The notes: generated by a model not told the origin, from the letters alone. A stretch of DNA of 57,650 nt from Muribaculaceae bacterium (GCA_017621055.1 JAGATX010000021.1:1-57650), one strand, 5' to 3'; shown: positions 16,839 through 26,082, counted from the first letter of the stretch. Numbers and translations: made by a program.

Positions 16839-17630
16839 TCAGCCGACTTTGTGGCGTGTCTGATGGCGGCTGTGTTTGTGGATAATTTCGCGTGCGAGGG
16901 CCACGTGGGAGGTGGCGCCGCGGCTCTCGGGGTCGTAGAGCAGGGCAGGCAGGCCGTGGCTGGGAGCTTCGCTGAGTCGGATGTTGCGGGGTATCACGGT
17001 GTTGAACACCATTTCGCCGAAGTGGCCTTTGAGCTCGTCATAAATCTGGTTTGCCAGACGCAGACGGGCATCGTACATGGTGAGGAGGAAGCCTTCGATT
17101 TCGAGCGACGGGTTGAGGCGGCTTTTGATTATGCGGATGGTGTTGAGGAGCTTGCTGATGCCCTCGAGGGCGAAGTACTCGGCCTGTACGGGTATTATCA
17201 CCGAGTCGGCGGCAGTCAGGGCGTTGACGGTGATGAGCCCCAGCGACGGCGAGCAGTCGATGAGTATATAGTCGTATTTGTCCTTTACGGGAGCGAGTAG
17301 GCCGGCGAGCACGCGCTCGCGCCGTTCCTTGTTGATGAGTTCTATCTCGGCACCCGCAAGGTCTATGCGCGATCCTACCAGAAAGAGACCGTCCATGCAT
17401 GTGGGCACTTCGGAGCCGTCGAGAGGATAGTTGTCGACAAGGCATTCATAGATCGACGACGACATTGAGCGGGGGTCGATGCCATAGCCGCTGGTGGCGT
17501 TGGCCTGAGGGTCGGCGTCGATGATGAGCACTCTTTTGCCTTCGGCGGCCAGCGATGCCGCCAGATTGATTGTTGTGGTTGTCTTCCCTACGCCGCCTTT
17601 CTGGTTGGCGATAGCGATGATTTTTCCCAT
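16839..17630 (-). CDS. parA: Chromosome partition ATPase ParA (Soj)
   Basis: A cytoplasmic, nucleoid-binding Walker ATPase that moves ParB-parS complexes. The deviant Walker A motif KGGVGKTTTTINLAA is at residues about 11-25, Walker A' is in VLIIDADPQANATSGYG, and Walker B is in YILIDCSPSLGLI. The 263-aa length, with no N-terminal DNA-binding extension, fits the chromosomal Soj type. It is the first gene of the partition and cell-wall operon and is divergent from surE. Confidence 0.97.
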   Translation of the reverse strand: MGKIIAIANQKGGVGKTTTTINLAASLAAEGKRVLIIDADPQANATSGYGIDPRSMSSSIYECLVDNYPLDGSEVPTCMDGLFLVGSRIDLAGAEIELINKERRERVLAGLLAPVKDKYDYILIDCSPSLGLITVNALTAADSVIIPVQAEYFALEGISKLLNTIRIIKSRLNPSLEIEGFLLTMYDARLRLANQIYDELKGHFGEMVFNTVIPRNIRLSEAPSHGLPALLYDPESRGATSHVALAREIIHKHSRHQTRHKVG

Positions 17631-17680
17631 GCGTTAAGTTGAGTTGTGAGAGATTTACACTGCAAAGTAAACGAAAAGTT

Positions 17681-17706
17681 GTGAAACCCCGAAATAATGT
17701 TCCACG
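17681..17706. promoter_or_regulatory. Two parS-like half-sites upstream of parA
   Basis: GTGAAAC at 17681-17687 matches the right half, and TGTTCCACG at 17698-17706 the left half, of the general parS consensus TGTTNCACGTGAAACA. They are in outward order and do not form one 16-bp palindrome. ParB binding is therefore doubtful. Confidence 0.25.
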
Positions 17707-17793
17707 AAATTGCCACTTTTGTAGATAAAAAGCGCTAATAGGCCATTTTTCAGCGAAGTAAGCATGCTATTTTCACATTTGACCGAAATTTTT

Positions 17794-17801
17794 TAACTTT
17801 G
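17794..17801 (+). promoter_or_regulatory. -7 box of surE
   Basis: TAACTTTG matches TAnnTTTG and lies about 84 bp before the ATG, giving a leader of some 75-80 nt. An upstream TTTG is present but closer than usual. Confidence 0.5.
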
Positions 17802-17884
17802 TGGTGCCCGCAGGCGTTATAATCACGTAGCGTGGCGCCGCCTCGGCGCTCTTCATCACATAAATGATATAAAACACACCCTCT

Positions 17885-18664
17885 ATGGACACAGAAATAC
17901 CCACCCGTCCCCTCATTCTCATCAGCAACGACGACAGTATCGACGCTCCCGGCATCCATCACCTTGTGGAATGTGTGCGCGCCATGGGCGATGTCATTGT
18001 CATCGCCCCCAAAGAGCCTCATTCCGGCCAGTCGGCGGCGCTCACCGTCGGCGAGCCCCTGAAAATTGGCGAACGACCCTGCGACACCGAGGGTGTGCGC
18101 CTGTTCACAGTCGACGGCACGCCCGTCGACTGTGTGAAACTCGGCCTCGACGCCATAGTGCCGCGCAAGCCCGACCTTATGTTGTGCGGCATAAATCACG
18201 GCTCGAATTCCGGCACGGCAATAACCTACAGCGGCACCATGGGTGCCGTCCTGGAGGCCTGCATGGAAAAAATACCCGCTGTGGGCTTTTCGTTGCTCCA
18301 CCACTCTATGAAAGCCGACTTCACGCTGTCGACGTCCTTCGTGGTGGACATCGTTGCCCGTGTGCTCGAAAAAGGATTGCCCGAGGGTGTGTGTCTAAAC
18401 GTAAATATCCCTGCCAAGGTTGTGCCGGAGGGCATCAAGGTATGCCGCGCCGCACACGGACACTGGAGCGAGGAGTACAAACGCTATCTCTCGCCGTCCG
18501 GCATGCCCTTCTACTGGCTCACCGGGCGCTTTGTCAACGAGGAACCCGACGCCGACGACACCGACGAATACTGGCTAAACCGCCGCTATATCTCCGTCGT
18601 TCCCGTCACTCCGGACCAGACAGCCTTCGCCGCCATCCGTCCCGTCGAGGACCTCCTCAAGTAG
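17885..18664 (+). CDS. surE: 5'/3'-nucleotidase SurE
   Basis: SurE dephosphorylates nucleoside 5'- and 3'-monophosphates and is metal dependent. The metal site is visible as Asp-Asp in LILISNDDSIDAPG, with the downstream PHSGQSAALT and the GINHGSNSGTAITYSGTMGA motif that holds the conserved Asn and Ser. The 259 residues fit the family. The first ATG is used. It forms a single gene facing an AT-rich, probably acquired gene. Confidence 0.97.
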   Translation: MDTEIPTRPLILISNDDSIDAPGIHHLVECVRAMGDVIVIAPKEPHSGQSAALTVGEPLKIGERPCDTEGVRLFTVDGTPVDCVKLGLDAIVPRKPDLMLCGINHGSNSGTAITYSGTMGAVLEACMEKIPAVGFSLLHHSMKADFTLSTSFVVDIVARVLEKGLPEGVCLNVNIPAKVVPEGIKVCRAAHGHWSEEYKRYLSPSGMPFYWLTGRFVNEEPDADDTDEYWLNRRYISVVPVTPDQTAFAAIRPVEDLLK

Positions 18665-18874
18665 AGCGGTTATTTCCTTTCCAACCGATTTCCGACTTGT
18701 GCTGTGTTTTAAGTCGTTCTCAACTCGTTTTGGATTCCCCAAGTATGCTTCAGAGTCTGAATAATAATAATTCAGCCGCAGTTGATAAAATCTTAATCCA
18801 TCATATCATAACCGCTAACCGTTTTTTTTGAATACGAATATAAATTATTGAAACCAAAGACATTGCCGACCTGA

Positions 18875-20593
18875 TCATGGCTCGAACAAACTTCGGCCTG
18901 AATCTGTAAGTGTATATTTTTGTATAGAACTCGTTGGCTTGTCAGGGTTTGTCATAGTTATATACCCCATAACTATTAGCGGGTTTAGAATCTTTCTCCT
19001 AAACTCGATACTGTCGCCACAATTTATAGACTTGATAATATCCTTAACTGTTAATGAACAGGCACTTAGGTGCTCAATTGTCTCAATCGAATGCTGACAT
19101 AGCAAAGACTTGTCGACTGTCTTTTTCGACTTGTTCCAGACTTTTACAGATAACTGTTCAAGTATTTGTAAAAGTTGGTGCTTGTTTGATATACTGCATT
19201 GATATACAGAGGTTTTAACTTTTACAAATGCTTGACCCAGTATTTGTAAAAGTCTTGTGTCAAGGTCCTGATGGGCACCAATATCAGAACTTAAGCCATT
19301 AGTGTTAATCATGTCGCGACGGCATGGTATGGTCAAAAGAAAATACGATCTATCATCGTCCGTCTCAATAACTGCTTTGTCTGACCCATTTTCTCTCAGG
19401 GACTTCTGTATTGTAGGGATTCCGGTAGCGCGACCTTCTGTCAGGTCAAGTTCTTTAAGAAAATCGCCTAATCTTCGATTGCGGTATCTTCGGGCCTTCA
19501 ATTTTTGAGCGGCTTTTATTGCTTCGGCAGCTATAGATCTATCTGGACCGGAATAACTAAGAATATCAACATGTGTCGGTTCAATAGATATCTCAACGGG
19601 CTCGCGTTCTTGATAGTCGCGATGATACAATGCGTTAACTACTGATTCCTCGAATGCCTGATAGGGATAGTTGAACGCTTTATCGGACGTCTCATTATCA
19701 TCAGGTTTTAAAATACGCTTTTTTATCACGTTAGTTCGCAGATAGGACAGAGTCTCTCTAATTATCTTCGGCACAGGTCCTACAATCTTTGGCACCTCAA
19801 TCATAATGTCGGGATTCTCAATGCTCCCTCCAGGGAATATCACAATGTCGACCTGCGTTACGGGAAAGAACTTCTCGGGGTGTTCGCAGAACATCATAGC
19901 GGCAACATTCTTGATAAGCCGACTTTCAGATGGACCTGCCAACAAGTCCATCTCATCAAGGATATCAATCAAGGGACGTGCCGCAAAATTTTCGGCAAGT
20001 TTGCTCTTGACTGTTTTAAGATGTTCGTAAACAAGAATGCTTGAAATATCTTCAATTTTAATAGCTTCATTTCCGCGCTCATCGAATGGAATCCTGTTGG
20101 CAAGAGCTCTTACTTCATCAAGAGTTTCACCTCGTGCTTCAATAGTAGCGGATTTACTTCGTATGAAATATTTCAGTGGTGACTTGTTCTTTGTAACAAC
20201 ACTTTCCGGAATACAATAAGGTCGGTAGGAGCCGGTAGGGACCCAGATGGCAAGAACATTTTTGCCGTCGATCTCTTCAACCGATACCTTTGTGTTATAT
20301 GAAACTGACCTTAAATTTGAAGATGAGATTTTAGCGTCATAACCCACCATATCCTTAAGTATACCATCGATGCTATCAATCGCAAGTCCTTTCACAGGAC
20401 GCTTGGCAATACCGTTTTCATCCTGCTCCACGCCTACAAGAATATAGCCGCCGCCAGTATTTTCCAAATCCGTTGCAAAGGCACATATGGTATGGTAGAT
20501 TTTGTCAGGATTCCATCCCGCCTTGAATTCGATACGGTTTGACTCGACTTTGCGCTTATTGAGGAGATCTTCTATGTTAATTGGTAAAGCCAT
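18875..20593 (-). CDS. AlbA_2 (Schlafen-like) / HATPase domain protein, probably acquired
   Basis: The ATG at 20593 (MALPINIEDLL) is chosen because the 45 residues upstream are Arg/Pro-rich and overlap the neighbouring gene. The 572-aa protein has an AlbA_2/Schlafen-like N-terminal domain (ESNRIEFKAGW, then ENTGGGYILVGVEQ) and a central HATPase-like part (VNALYHRDYQEREPVEISIE and LKELDLTEGRATGIPTIQKS). The C-terminal 150 residues include a diverged 26-residue duplication and a winged-helix-like tail. Family members are annotated as ATP-binding or putative transcriptional regulators, and some are linked to defence, but no role is proven here. It is clearly more AT-rich than its neighbours and lies 20 bp after the BadF-kinase gene, suggesting insertion at the operon end. 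Confidence 0.85.
   Translation of the reverse strand: MALPINIEDLLNKRKVESNRIEFKAGWNPDKIYHTICAFATDLENTGGGYILVGVEQDENGIAKRPVKGLAIDSIDGILKDMVGYDAKISSSNLRSVSYNTKVSVEEIDGKNVLAIWVPTGSYRPYCIPESVVTKNKSPLKYFIRSKSATIEARGETLDEVRALANRIPFDERGNEAIKIEDISSILVYEHLKTVKSKLAENFAARPLIDILDEMDLLAGPSESRLIKNVAAMMFCEHPEKFFPVTQVDIVIFPGGSIENPDIMIEVPKIVGPVPKIIRETLSYLRTNVIKKRILKPDDNETSDKAFNYPYQAFEESVVNALYHRDYQEREPVEISIEPTHVDILSYSGPDRSIAAEAIKAAQKLKARRYRNRRLGDFLKELDLTEGRATGIPTIQKSLRENGSDKAVIETDDDRSYFLLTIPCRRDMINTNGLSSDIGAHQDLDTRLLQILGQAFVKVKTSVYQCSISNKHQLLQILEQLSVKVWNKSKKTVDKSLLCQHSIETIEHLSACSLTVKDIIKSINCGDSIEFRRKILNPLIVMGYITMTNPDKPTSSIQKYTLTDSGRSLFEP
19140..19253. repeat. Diverged 78-bp direct duplication carrying two hairpins
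   Basis: A 15-bp motif, AGTATTTGTAAAAGT, occurs at 19161-19175 and 19239-19253. Each copy pairs with an inverted partner just before it (19140-19154, imperfect; 19218-19232, one mismatch). The offset is 78 bp, or 26 codons, matching the LLQIL-Q--VKV repeat in the protein. Confidence 0.75.
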
Positions 20594-20613
20594 ATTTGAT
20601 CGTTTCTTTCGTA

Positions 20614-21450
20614 TCAGTCGGCGGCGTGGTATTCCACGAGGCCGGGCATGGAGTAGCGGATGGTCTTGGAGACTCCCACGCCGAAGTCGGCGGCGGCCTG
20701 CACGAGGATATCCTTGAACAGCACGCAAGTGGAGCCTACGAAGTTGAGCGACTGCCCCTGATAGTCGTAGGCAGCGATATTGCGTCGGAAGAAGGCCAGG
20801 AAGGCATTGTACACCAGGTTACGGGCATATTCGTTGTCGAGGTGCTCGGCCAGGAAGGTGGCATACTGGGCGAGGGTGCGCGACGGCAGCGGGTTGGTGT
20901 ACACTCTGTCCATCAGGGCGTTGGCGCTGACCATGAACTTGTCCATGAAAGCGCGGCTTATCTCCTCCGGGGCGAGGCCGCGTATCACGTCGGCGATGAG
21001 GAGCTTGCCCATATAAGCTCCGGAGCCTTCGTCGCCGAGTATGTATCCTAACGGCGGCACAGTCTTGACTATTTCCTCGCCGTTGTACAGGCAGGAGTTT
21101 GAGCCGGTTCCGAGGATGCAGACAATGCCGGGTGAGCGCACCAGCAGGCCGCGGGCGGCGCCCAGCAGGTCGCTCTCCACTGTTACGGGTGTTTTGAACT
21201 GGGCGACGAGCGAACTCTCTATGATCTTGCGTTTTTCCTGCGATGAGCAACCGGCGCCATAGAAGTACACATGGTCCCAGCGGCGGCGGAAGAATGCCTC
21301 GCCCAGTTCCAGACGTATGCAGTGCGAGATTTCACGTCGGCTCTGGAAGAAAGGGTTGATGCCGGTGGTGAAAGCGTGCTCGACAATGCGCTCGCCGTCG
21401 ACGAGCGCCCACTCGGTGCGTGTGCTGGAGCTTTCGGCTATAATTTTCAT
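20614..21450 (-). CDS. BadF/BadG/BcrA-type ATPase, N-acetylglucosamine kinase-like
   Basis: The 278-aa protein belongs to the ASKHA sugar-kinase superfamily. The phosphate-1 motif is in KIIAESSSTRTEWALVDG, the Asp-containing segment in VTVESDLLGAARGL, and the adenosine/phosphate-2 region in GIVCILGTGSNSCLYNG followed by GYILGDEGSGAYMGK. These match short Bacteroidetes homologues annotated as GlcNAc kinase or BadF-type ATPase. Phosphorylation of an amino sugar from cell-wall recycling is plausible but not shown. The ATG overlaps the stop of the tricorn-like protease gene (ATGA), so the two are probably coupled. Confidence 0.88.
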   Translation of the reverse strand: MKIIAESSSTRTEWALVDGERIVEHAFTTGINPFFQSRREISHCIRLELGEAFFRRRWDHVYFYGAGCSSQEKRKIIESSLVAQFKTPVTVESDLLGAARGLLVRSPGIVCILGTGSNSCLYNGEEIVKTVPPLGYILGDEGSGAYMGKLLIADVIRGLAPEEISRAFMDKFMVSANALMDRVYTNPLPSRTLAQYATFLAEHLDNEYARNLVYNAFLAFFRRNIAAYDYQGQSLNFVGSTCVLFKDILVQAAADFGVGVSKTIRYSMPGLVEYHAAD

Positions 21451-24400
21451 TGGCGGGAGTCTATTTCGTTGAGCAGGGTGGTTACTGCGGCTTCGAGCTG
21501 GGCGTCGCGGCCGGCCACGATGTCGGCGGGGGTGTTTTCAACGCGCACGTCGGGTTCAAGCTGAGTGTTTTCCAGGAAGGAACCGTCGGGGAGGCGGTAA
21601 CCGACTACGGGGATGCCGTAGTACACCGAGGGGTCCTGCATGGTCACCCAGTTGACGGAAGTCATGGTGCCGGGCACGGGCATGCCTACGAGCTTGCCCA
21701 GGCCGCGATGGCGGTATACCCAGGGCGTGCCGTGGGCGTTGGAGTAGCAAGGTTCGGCCATGAGCATCACGGAGGGCTTGTTCCAGCGTCGCGAGGGCAT
21801 GTCGCATGTGCGTTCGCCGCGGATCTCCTGCGTGAAGTATTTCTGGCCGCTGAGCAGCATTTCGATATCCTCATGGAGGCGACCGCCGCCATTCCATCGG
21901 ATGTCGACCACCACGCCCTCGCGGTCGTTGTATTTGCCGAGAAGGTCGGAGTAAGCACGGCGGAACGACTCGTCGTCCATGCTCTCGAGGTGCACATAGC
22001 CGAGACGTCCGTGGCTGAGGCTGTCGACAGCGGCGGCACGCGAGCGCACCCAGCGGCGGTAGAGCATCGATGCCTGGCGACTGCGGGATATGGGTTTGAC
22101 CACTACCTGGCGCGAGGTGCCGTCGGTTCCTCGCAGCTCGACGAGCACGCGCTTGCCGGCTTTCTCGTTGAGGAGTGTTTCCACGGGGTGTTCGGCGTCG
22201 ATGTCCACGCCGTCGATGGCCAGCACGATGTCGCCGGCGGTGACTGAGGGATTTACCGTGGCAAAGGGTCCTTGCGGCAGTATTTCGGCTATGCGTTGTC
22301 CCGGGCCGGTGTATGTCATGTCGTAAAGCACACCAAGCGTTGCCGTGCGGTCGTCCACTTTAGTTTCGGAGGAGCCGGTGAAGCGGGCGCCGGTGTGGCT
22401 CACGTTGAGTTCGCCCAGAAGTTCGCTGATCATCTCGGCGAAGTCGTAGTTGTTGGCGATGTGGGGCAGGAAACGGCGGTAGTCGGCGGTGAGACGCGGC
22501 CAGTCCACGCCGTGCATGTCGGTGCGGTAGAAACGCTCGGCCTCCTCGCGTACCATATTGTCGAACATGAAAGTGCGTTCGGCGGCGGGGTCGAGGAGTT
22601 TTTCGGCCTCGTAGCTTATTGTTTCTGTCTTGGGAGTCATTTTCTGCATTTTGGTGCCGAAAATGAATATGGTTTCGCCGTCGGCCGAGGCGTCGAAGTG
22701 CGCCAGCGGGTCGCTCATGCGTTTTTTCATGTCGAGGTCACCTTCTTCGAGGTCAAGTTCCCAGAGGAAGCAGCCGTCGTCGGCCTCGGAGATGAAATAT
22801 AGGGTTTCGCCGTCAGCGCTGACAATGGCGTCGCGCAGGTCGGTGGAGAAGGGGGTGAGGCGCACCTGGCGGTCGGCGATGCCGTCGGTCACGACGTCGA
22901 TGTCGCCGTCGCGCTTGAGCACCGTTTCCTTGCCGGCGAGTTCGCGGTCTTCAGCAGAAATTCGGTAGTTGGTGAGCGAGGAGTCGTTCATGAACACCAT
23001 CATGACATCCATCTGGGAGCCCCACGAGGCGTGGTTTCGCATGCCGAAGCGCTCGGTGGCGAAGATGAGTGCGTTGCCGTCGAGGGTCCAGCTCGGCGCG
23101 GCGTCGAAGTATCCGGAGTTGGTGATGTTGGTGAGTTCGCCGGTGGCCACGTTGAGGATGGCCACGTCGGTATATGGGTCGTGCTGGCGGTCGACAATCT
23201 CGAGGGCTATCCATTTTGAGTCGGGGCTCCAGCGGTAATAGAAGCCGCCGTCGCGCTGGCGGTATGTGCTGCCGTCGGTGAGGCGGCGGACACGGCCGTT
23301 TTCAAGATTTTTCACCGCCAGGATGTTGCGGTCGAGGATGAAGGCGAGCTGTTTTCCGTCGGGGCTGAGGCGCGGTGCCGTGCGTTCGTGGCCGTCGTTG
23401 TCGAACACCCTCGTTTCATCGATGAGTGTGGCATGCGAGAGGTCTCCGTCGGCACTGCCGCGGCGCGAGGTGGCGCGGTAGACGTTATATCGGCCGTCGC
23501 GTTCGCTCACGTAGTAGAGCGTGGAGTCGTTGCCCCAGGAGAGGTCGCTTTCGGCCTCGGGGGTGTTGCTTATCTGCTTGGTGGTGGAATACTCCACGGA
23601 GGTTACATAAACGTCGCCGCGGTATATGAATGCCACCTGCTTTCCGTCGGGCGATGCCACGGCCTGACGTCCCTGGCGGGTGGTGTACAGGCTCTCGGGC
23701 TCGTCGAGATAGTCGGCCACGATTTCGATGTCGACCTTGCGGGGTGCCGATGCGCCGGCGGCGAGGGTGTAGATCTCGCCGTCGTAGCCGAAGGCGAGGG
23801 TGCCGTCGGCGGCGCGCGAGAGGAAGCGCACGGGGTGTCGCCGCAGGTCGGTCACGGGCGTGGCGGCGGCATAGTCTCCGGCGGGGGCGCGGTATACGTT
23901 GAGCGAGGTCTGGGGCGCACGCTCGCTGATGAAATAGATGGCGTCGCCGGCATCTACGGGGCTGAGGTCTTCGCCGGGACGGTCCACCAGGCGTTCATGC
24001 TCGCCGGTGGCCGGCGTATAGCGCCATATGTCGCGAGTCACCGACGAGGTGTGGTGCTTGCGCCAGTTGTCCTCGAATCCTTTGACGTCTTCGTATACAA
24101 AGCTGCGGCCGTCGGGCGCCCACGATATGTTTACGGCGGGCGTGGCCAGCACCTGACGCGGCGCACCGCCTCCGGCGGGAACGGCATATACCTCTGTCAT
24201 GCGGCCGGTGGGAAAGAGAGCCGACGAGGCCGGGTCCTGTATCGCTGCCGAGTACAGCACTTCGGTGCCGTCGGGACTGAAAGCCTCGGGTGTTTCCTTC
24301 GCAGAGTTATAGGTGAGGCGCTTCCACGACGGCGATGTGCCGTCGGCTGCCACGGTGAATATGTCGAAGTTGCCGTTGCGGTCGCTGGCAAAGGCTATGG

Positions 24401-24626
24401 TGCGGCTGTCGGGGCTCCAGATTGGCGAGGTCTCGTATGTAGGCTGCGAGGTGAGGCGCAGGGCGCGGCCCCCGGCGGTGGGCACGGTGTAGATGTCGCC
24501 CTTGTATGTGAAGGCTATGTGTGTGCCGTCGGGCGATATTTTGATGTCGCGAAGCCACAGGGGTGCCTCGGCCGATGCGGTGGCTGCTGCTGCGGCCGTA
24601 AGGGCGGCGATAAGTATCTTGTTCAT
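21447..24626 (-). CDS. Tricorn-like S41 family protease with beta-propeller and PDZ domains
   Basis: The ATG at 24626 is chosen because it opens a signal peptide (MNKILIAALTAAAAATASAE); the mature 1,040-residue protein should be periplasmic or exported. The first 680 residues hold repeated PD40/TolB-type propeller blades, for example PIWSPDSRTIAFASDRNGNF and APRLSPDGKQLAFILDRN. A C1-like helical part precedes a PDZ domain (AGDIVLAIDGVDIDAEHPVE). The S41 catalytic domain includes VVDIRWNGGGRLHEDI and the likely nucleophile Ser in MAEPCYSNAHG. The architecture is that of bacterial tricorn homologues, which degrade peptides. A consensus promoter lies just upstream, and the BadF-type kinase gene overlaps its end. 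Confidence 0.94.
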   Translation of the reverse strand: MNKILIAALTAAAAATASAEAPLWLRDIKISPDGTHIAFTYKGDIYTVPTAGGRALRLTSQPTYETSPIWSPDSRTIAFASDRNGNFDIFTVAADGTSPSWKRLTYNSAKETPEAFSPDGTEVLYSAAIQDPASSALFPTGRMTEVYAVPAGGGAPRQVLATPAVNISWAPDGRSFVYEDVKGFEDNWRKHHTSSVTRDIWRYTPATGEHERLVDRPGEDLSPVDAGDAIYFISERAPQTSLNVYRAPAGDYAAATPVTDLRRHPVRFLSRAADGTLAFGYDGEIYTLAAGASAPRKVDIEIVADYLDEPESLYTTRQGRQAVASPDGKQVAFIYRGDVYVTSVEYSTTKQISNTPEAESDLSWGNDSTLYYVSERDGRYNVYRATSRRGSADGDLSHATLIDETRVFDNDGHERTAPRLSPDGKQLAFILDRNILAVKNLENGRVRRLTDGSTYRQRDGGFYYRWSPDSKWIALEIVDRQHDPYTDVAILNVATGELTNITNSGYFDAAPSWTLDGNALIFATERFGMRNHASWGSQMDVMMVFMNDSSLTNYRISAEDRELAGKETVLKRDGDIDVVTDGIADRQVRLTPFSTDLRDAIVSADGETLYFISEADDGCFLWELDLEEGDLDMKKRMSDPLAHFDASADGETIFIFGTKMQKMTPKTETISYEAEKLLDPAAERTFMFDNMVREEAERFYRTDMHGVDWPRLTADYRRFLPHIANNYDFAEMISELLGELNVSHTGARFTGSSETKVDDRTATLGVLYDMTYTGPGQRIAEILPQGPFATVNPSVTAGDIVLAIDGVDIDAEHPVETLLNEKAGKRVLVELRGTDGTSRQVVVKPISRSRQASMLYRRWVRSRAAAVDSLSHGRLGYVHLESMDDESFRRAYSDLLGKYNDREGVVVDIRWNGGGRLHEDIEMLLSGQKYFTQEIRGERTCDMPSRRWNKPSVMLMAEPCYSNAHGTPWVYRHRGLGKLVGMPVPGTMTSVNWVTMQDPSVYYGIPVVGYRLPDGSFLENTQLEPDVRVENTPADIVAGRDAQLEAAVTTLLNEIDSRQ

Positions 24627-24658
24627 AGGTTTGTCGTTGCAAAAAATGTGTTTGAGCG

Positions 24659-24690
24659 CAAAGTTAGTAAAAATTTCCCGAAGGCGCAAA
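24659..24690 (-). promoter_or_regulatory. Promoter of the tricorn-like protease gene
   Basis: On the minus strand TTTG (24690-24687), a 20-bp spacer and TAACTTTG (24666-24659) match the -33/-7 consensus. Transcription should start about 25 nt before the chosen ATG, which supports that start. Confidence 0.7.
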
Positions 24691-24731
24691 CCCTCAGAAA
24701 TTGAGAATGTCGATTATGGGCGCAGAGGCAC

Positions 24732-24764
24732 AAAAAAAGCGGCTGCGCCGGAGAGCGCAGCCGC
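24732..24764 (-). terminator. Intrinsic terminator of the OmpA-family gene
   Basis: A perfect 10-bp GC-rich stem (24739-24748 with 24755-24764) with 6-nt loop is followed on the minus strand by seven T residues. It separates the OmpA-family gene from the protease promoter. Confidence 0.85.
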
Positions 24765-24790
24765 CGAGGGTATGGGATTGACAGATGGAT

Positions 24791-25999
24791 TTATTGGGCG
24801 ACGTTGAAGATAACGATGCGGTTCCAGTTGTTGACGTCGTAAGGCTGTACTTCGGAGCCCTGTGCGCTGATGGAGAGGCGGTCGGGGTTGATGCCGTAGT
24901 CGTTGACCAGAGCGTTGCGGACAGCTTCGGCGCGGCGCTGCGACAGCCCCATGTTGTAGGTGGAAGTACCGGTGTCGCGGTCGGCATAGCCCACGATGGC
25001 TACATTCTGGTCGGGGTTAGCCTTCATCCATTCGGAGATGTTGTATACGTTGACCATTTCCATCGAGGAGATGCGTGAGCTGTTGAGCGAGAAGCGGACG
25101 GTGGCCATCAGAGGAGCGGGACCTTCTTCCACGGGCACTACTTCGGGCACTTCGGGGCAGGGCAGCTGGGCTTCGGCGGCAGCGAGGGCGGCAGCGGTGG
25201 TGCCGAGGGCGCCGCGCAGGTCGTTGACCTGATTGTTGAGGTTGTCGATGTATCCCAGATAGTCGCAGGGGTTGTACTGCTGGTATTCACGGCCACCGAA
25301 GGTGATGGTGAAGCCGCCGTTGAGGGTTACATTGATGTCGACGGGCCTGCCCCAGGCGATGTTGTTGAAGTTGTCGCCGTAGAACGATGCGCGGGCTTCG
25401 GCGAAGAAATCGACATACTTGCAGAGGCGGAAGCGGGCCTGCAGACCGCCCGATACGGGGAGTGTCCACGAGTTGTGTTTCTGTTTGCCGCCGTCGGTGA
25501 GGATGTTGGCGTTGTTGGGGCGATAGTCCCAGGTGTATGTTCCGCCAAGGCCTACGAAGGGTATGAGCGAGAACACGCGTTTTTCATTGACGCCGCCGAG
25601 GGAGTTGAACATATCCCACATAAAGTCGAGGTTGGCGCCTACGTAGTTGGCTTTGTTCATGTGGCCTTCGTGGTTCCAGTGGAGGGGACCGCCGTTGAAA
25701 GCCAGACGCCAGCCCATGTACGGGCTGAACCATTTGCCGAAGCCTACATTATAGTTGAGGCTGAGGTGGGCGTGGTGTTCGCCCTTGGAGTCGGTACCTT
25801 CCATGAAGGGGGCTGCGAAGCCGGCGCCGAACTGTATGAACCAGTTGTCGGTCTTGTTCACGTAATAGTGGGTCTTGCAGGGCACTTCGGTTACTACTGC
25901 CGTTTCTTCAACGACTATAGTTTCGTCCTGGGCGGAGGCCACAGCGGGGACCATCAGAGCACAGCAGGCTGCGGTGGTGAATAGAACGCTTTTTTTCAT
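24791..25999 (-). CDS. OmpA family outer-membrane protein
   Basis: A signal peptide (MKKSVLFTTAACCALMVPAV, cleavage near ASA) is followed by a Trp/Tyr/Phe-rich region of about 240 residues, consistent with an 8-strand beta-barrel. The linker has a short coiled segment (DNLNNQVNDLRGALGTTAAA). The C-terminal OmpA domain (about residues 295-402) has the peptidoglycan-binding pattern VAIVGYADRDTGTSTYN and LSQRRAEAVRNALVNDYGI. It likely anchors the outer membrane to the wall. The gene is monocistronic, with its own terminator and a long upstream spacer, as is usual for abundant outer-membrane proteins. Confidence 0.95.
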   Translation of the reverse strand: MKKSVLFTTAACCALMVPAVASAQDETIVVEETAVVTEVPCKTHYYVNKTDNWFIQFGAGFAAPFMEGTDSKGEHHAHLSLNYNVGFGKWFSPYMGWRLAFNGGPLHWNHEGHMNKANYVGANLDFMWDMFNSLGGVNEKRVFSLIPFVGLGGTYTWDYRPNNANILTDGGKQKHNSWTLPVSGGLQARFRLCKYVDFFAEARASFYGDNFNNIAWGRPVDINVTLNGGFTITFGGREYQQYNPCDYLGYIDNLNNQVNDLRGALGTTAAALAAAEAQLPCPEVPEVVPVEEGPAPLMATVRFSLNSSRISSMEMVNVYNISEWMKANPDQNVAIVGYADRDTGTSTYNMGLSQRRAEAVRNALVNDYGINPDRLSISAQGSEVQPYDVNNWNRIVIFNVAQ

Positions 26000-26082
26000 T
26001 GTGGTTGAATTGTGGATTTGTTAGACTTGTTATTGTTTGATTTTGTAACAAACGTGAAAAATTGTTTGTTCATAATAACCTT

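Noticed and set aside
17681-17706. A complete parS site
   Set aside because: The two half-sites are in the wrong order for one palindrome and are imperfect; kept only as a low-confidence note.
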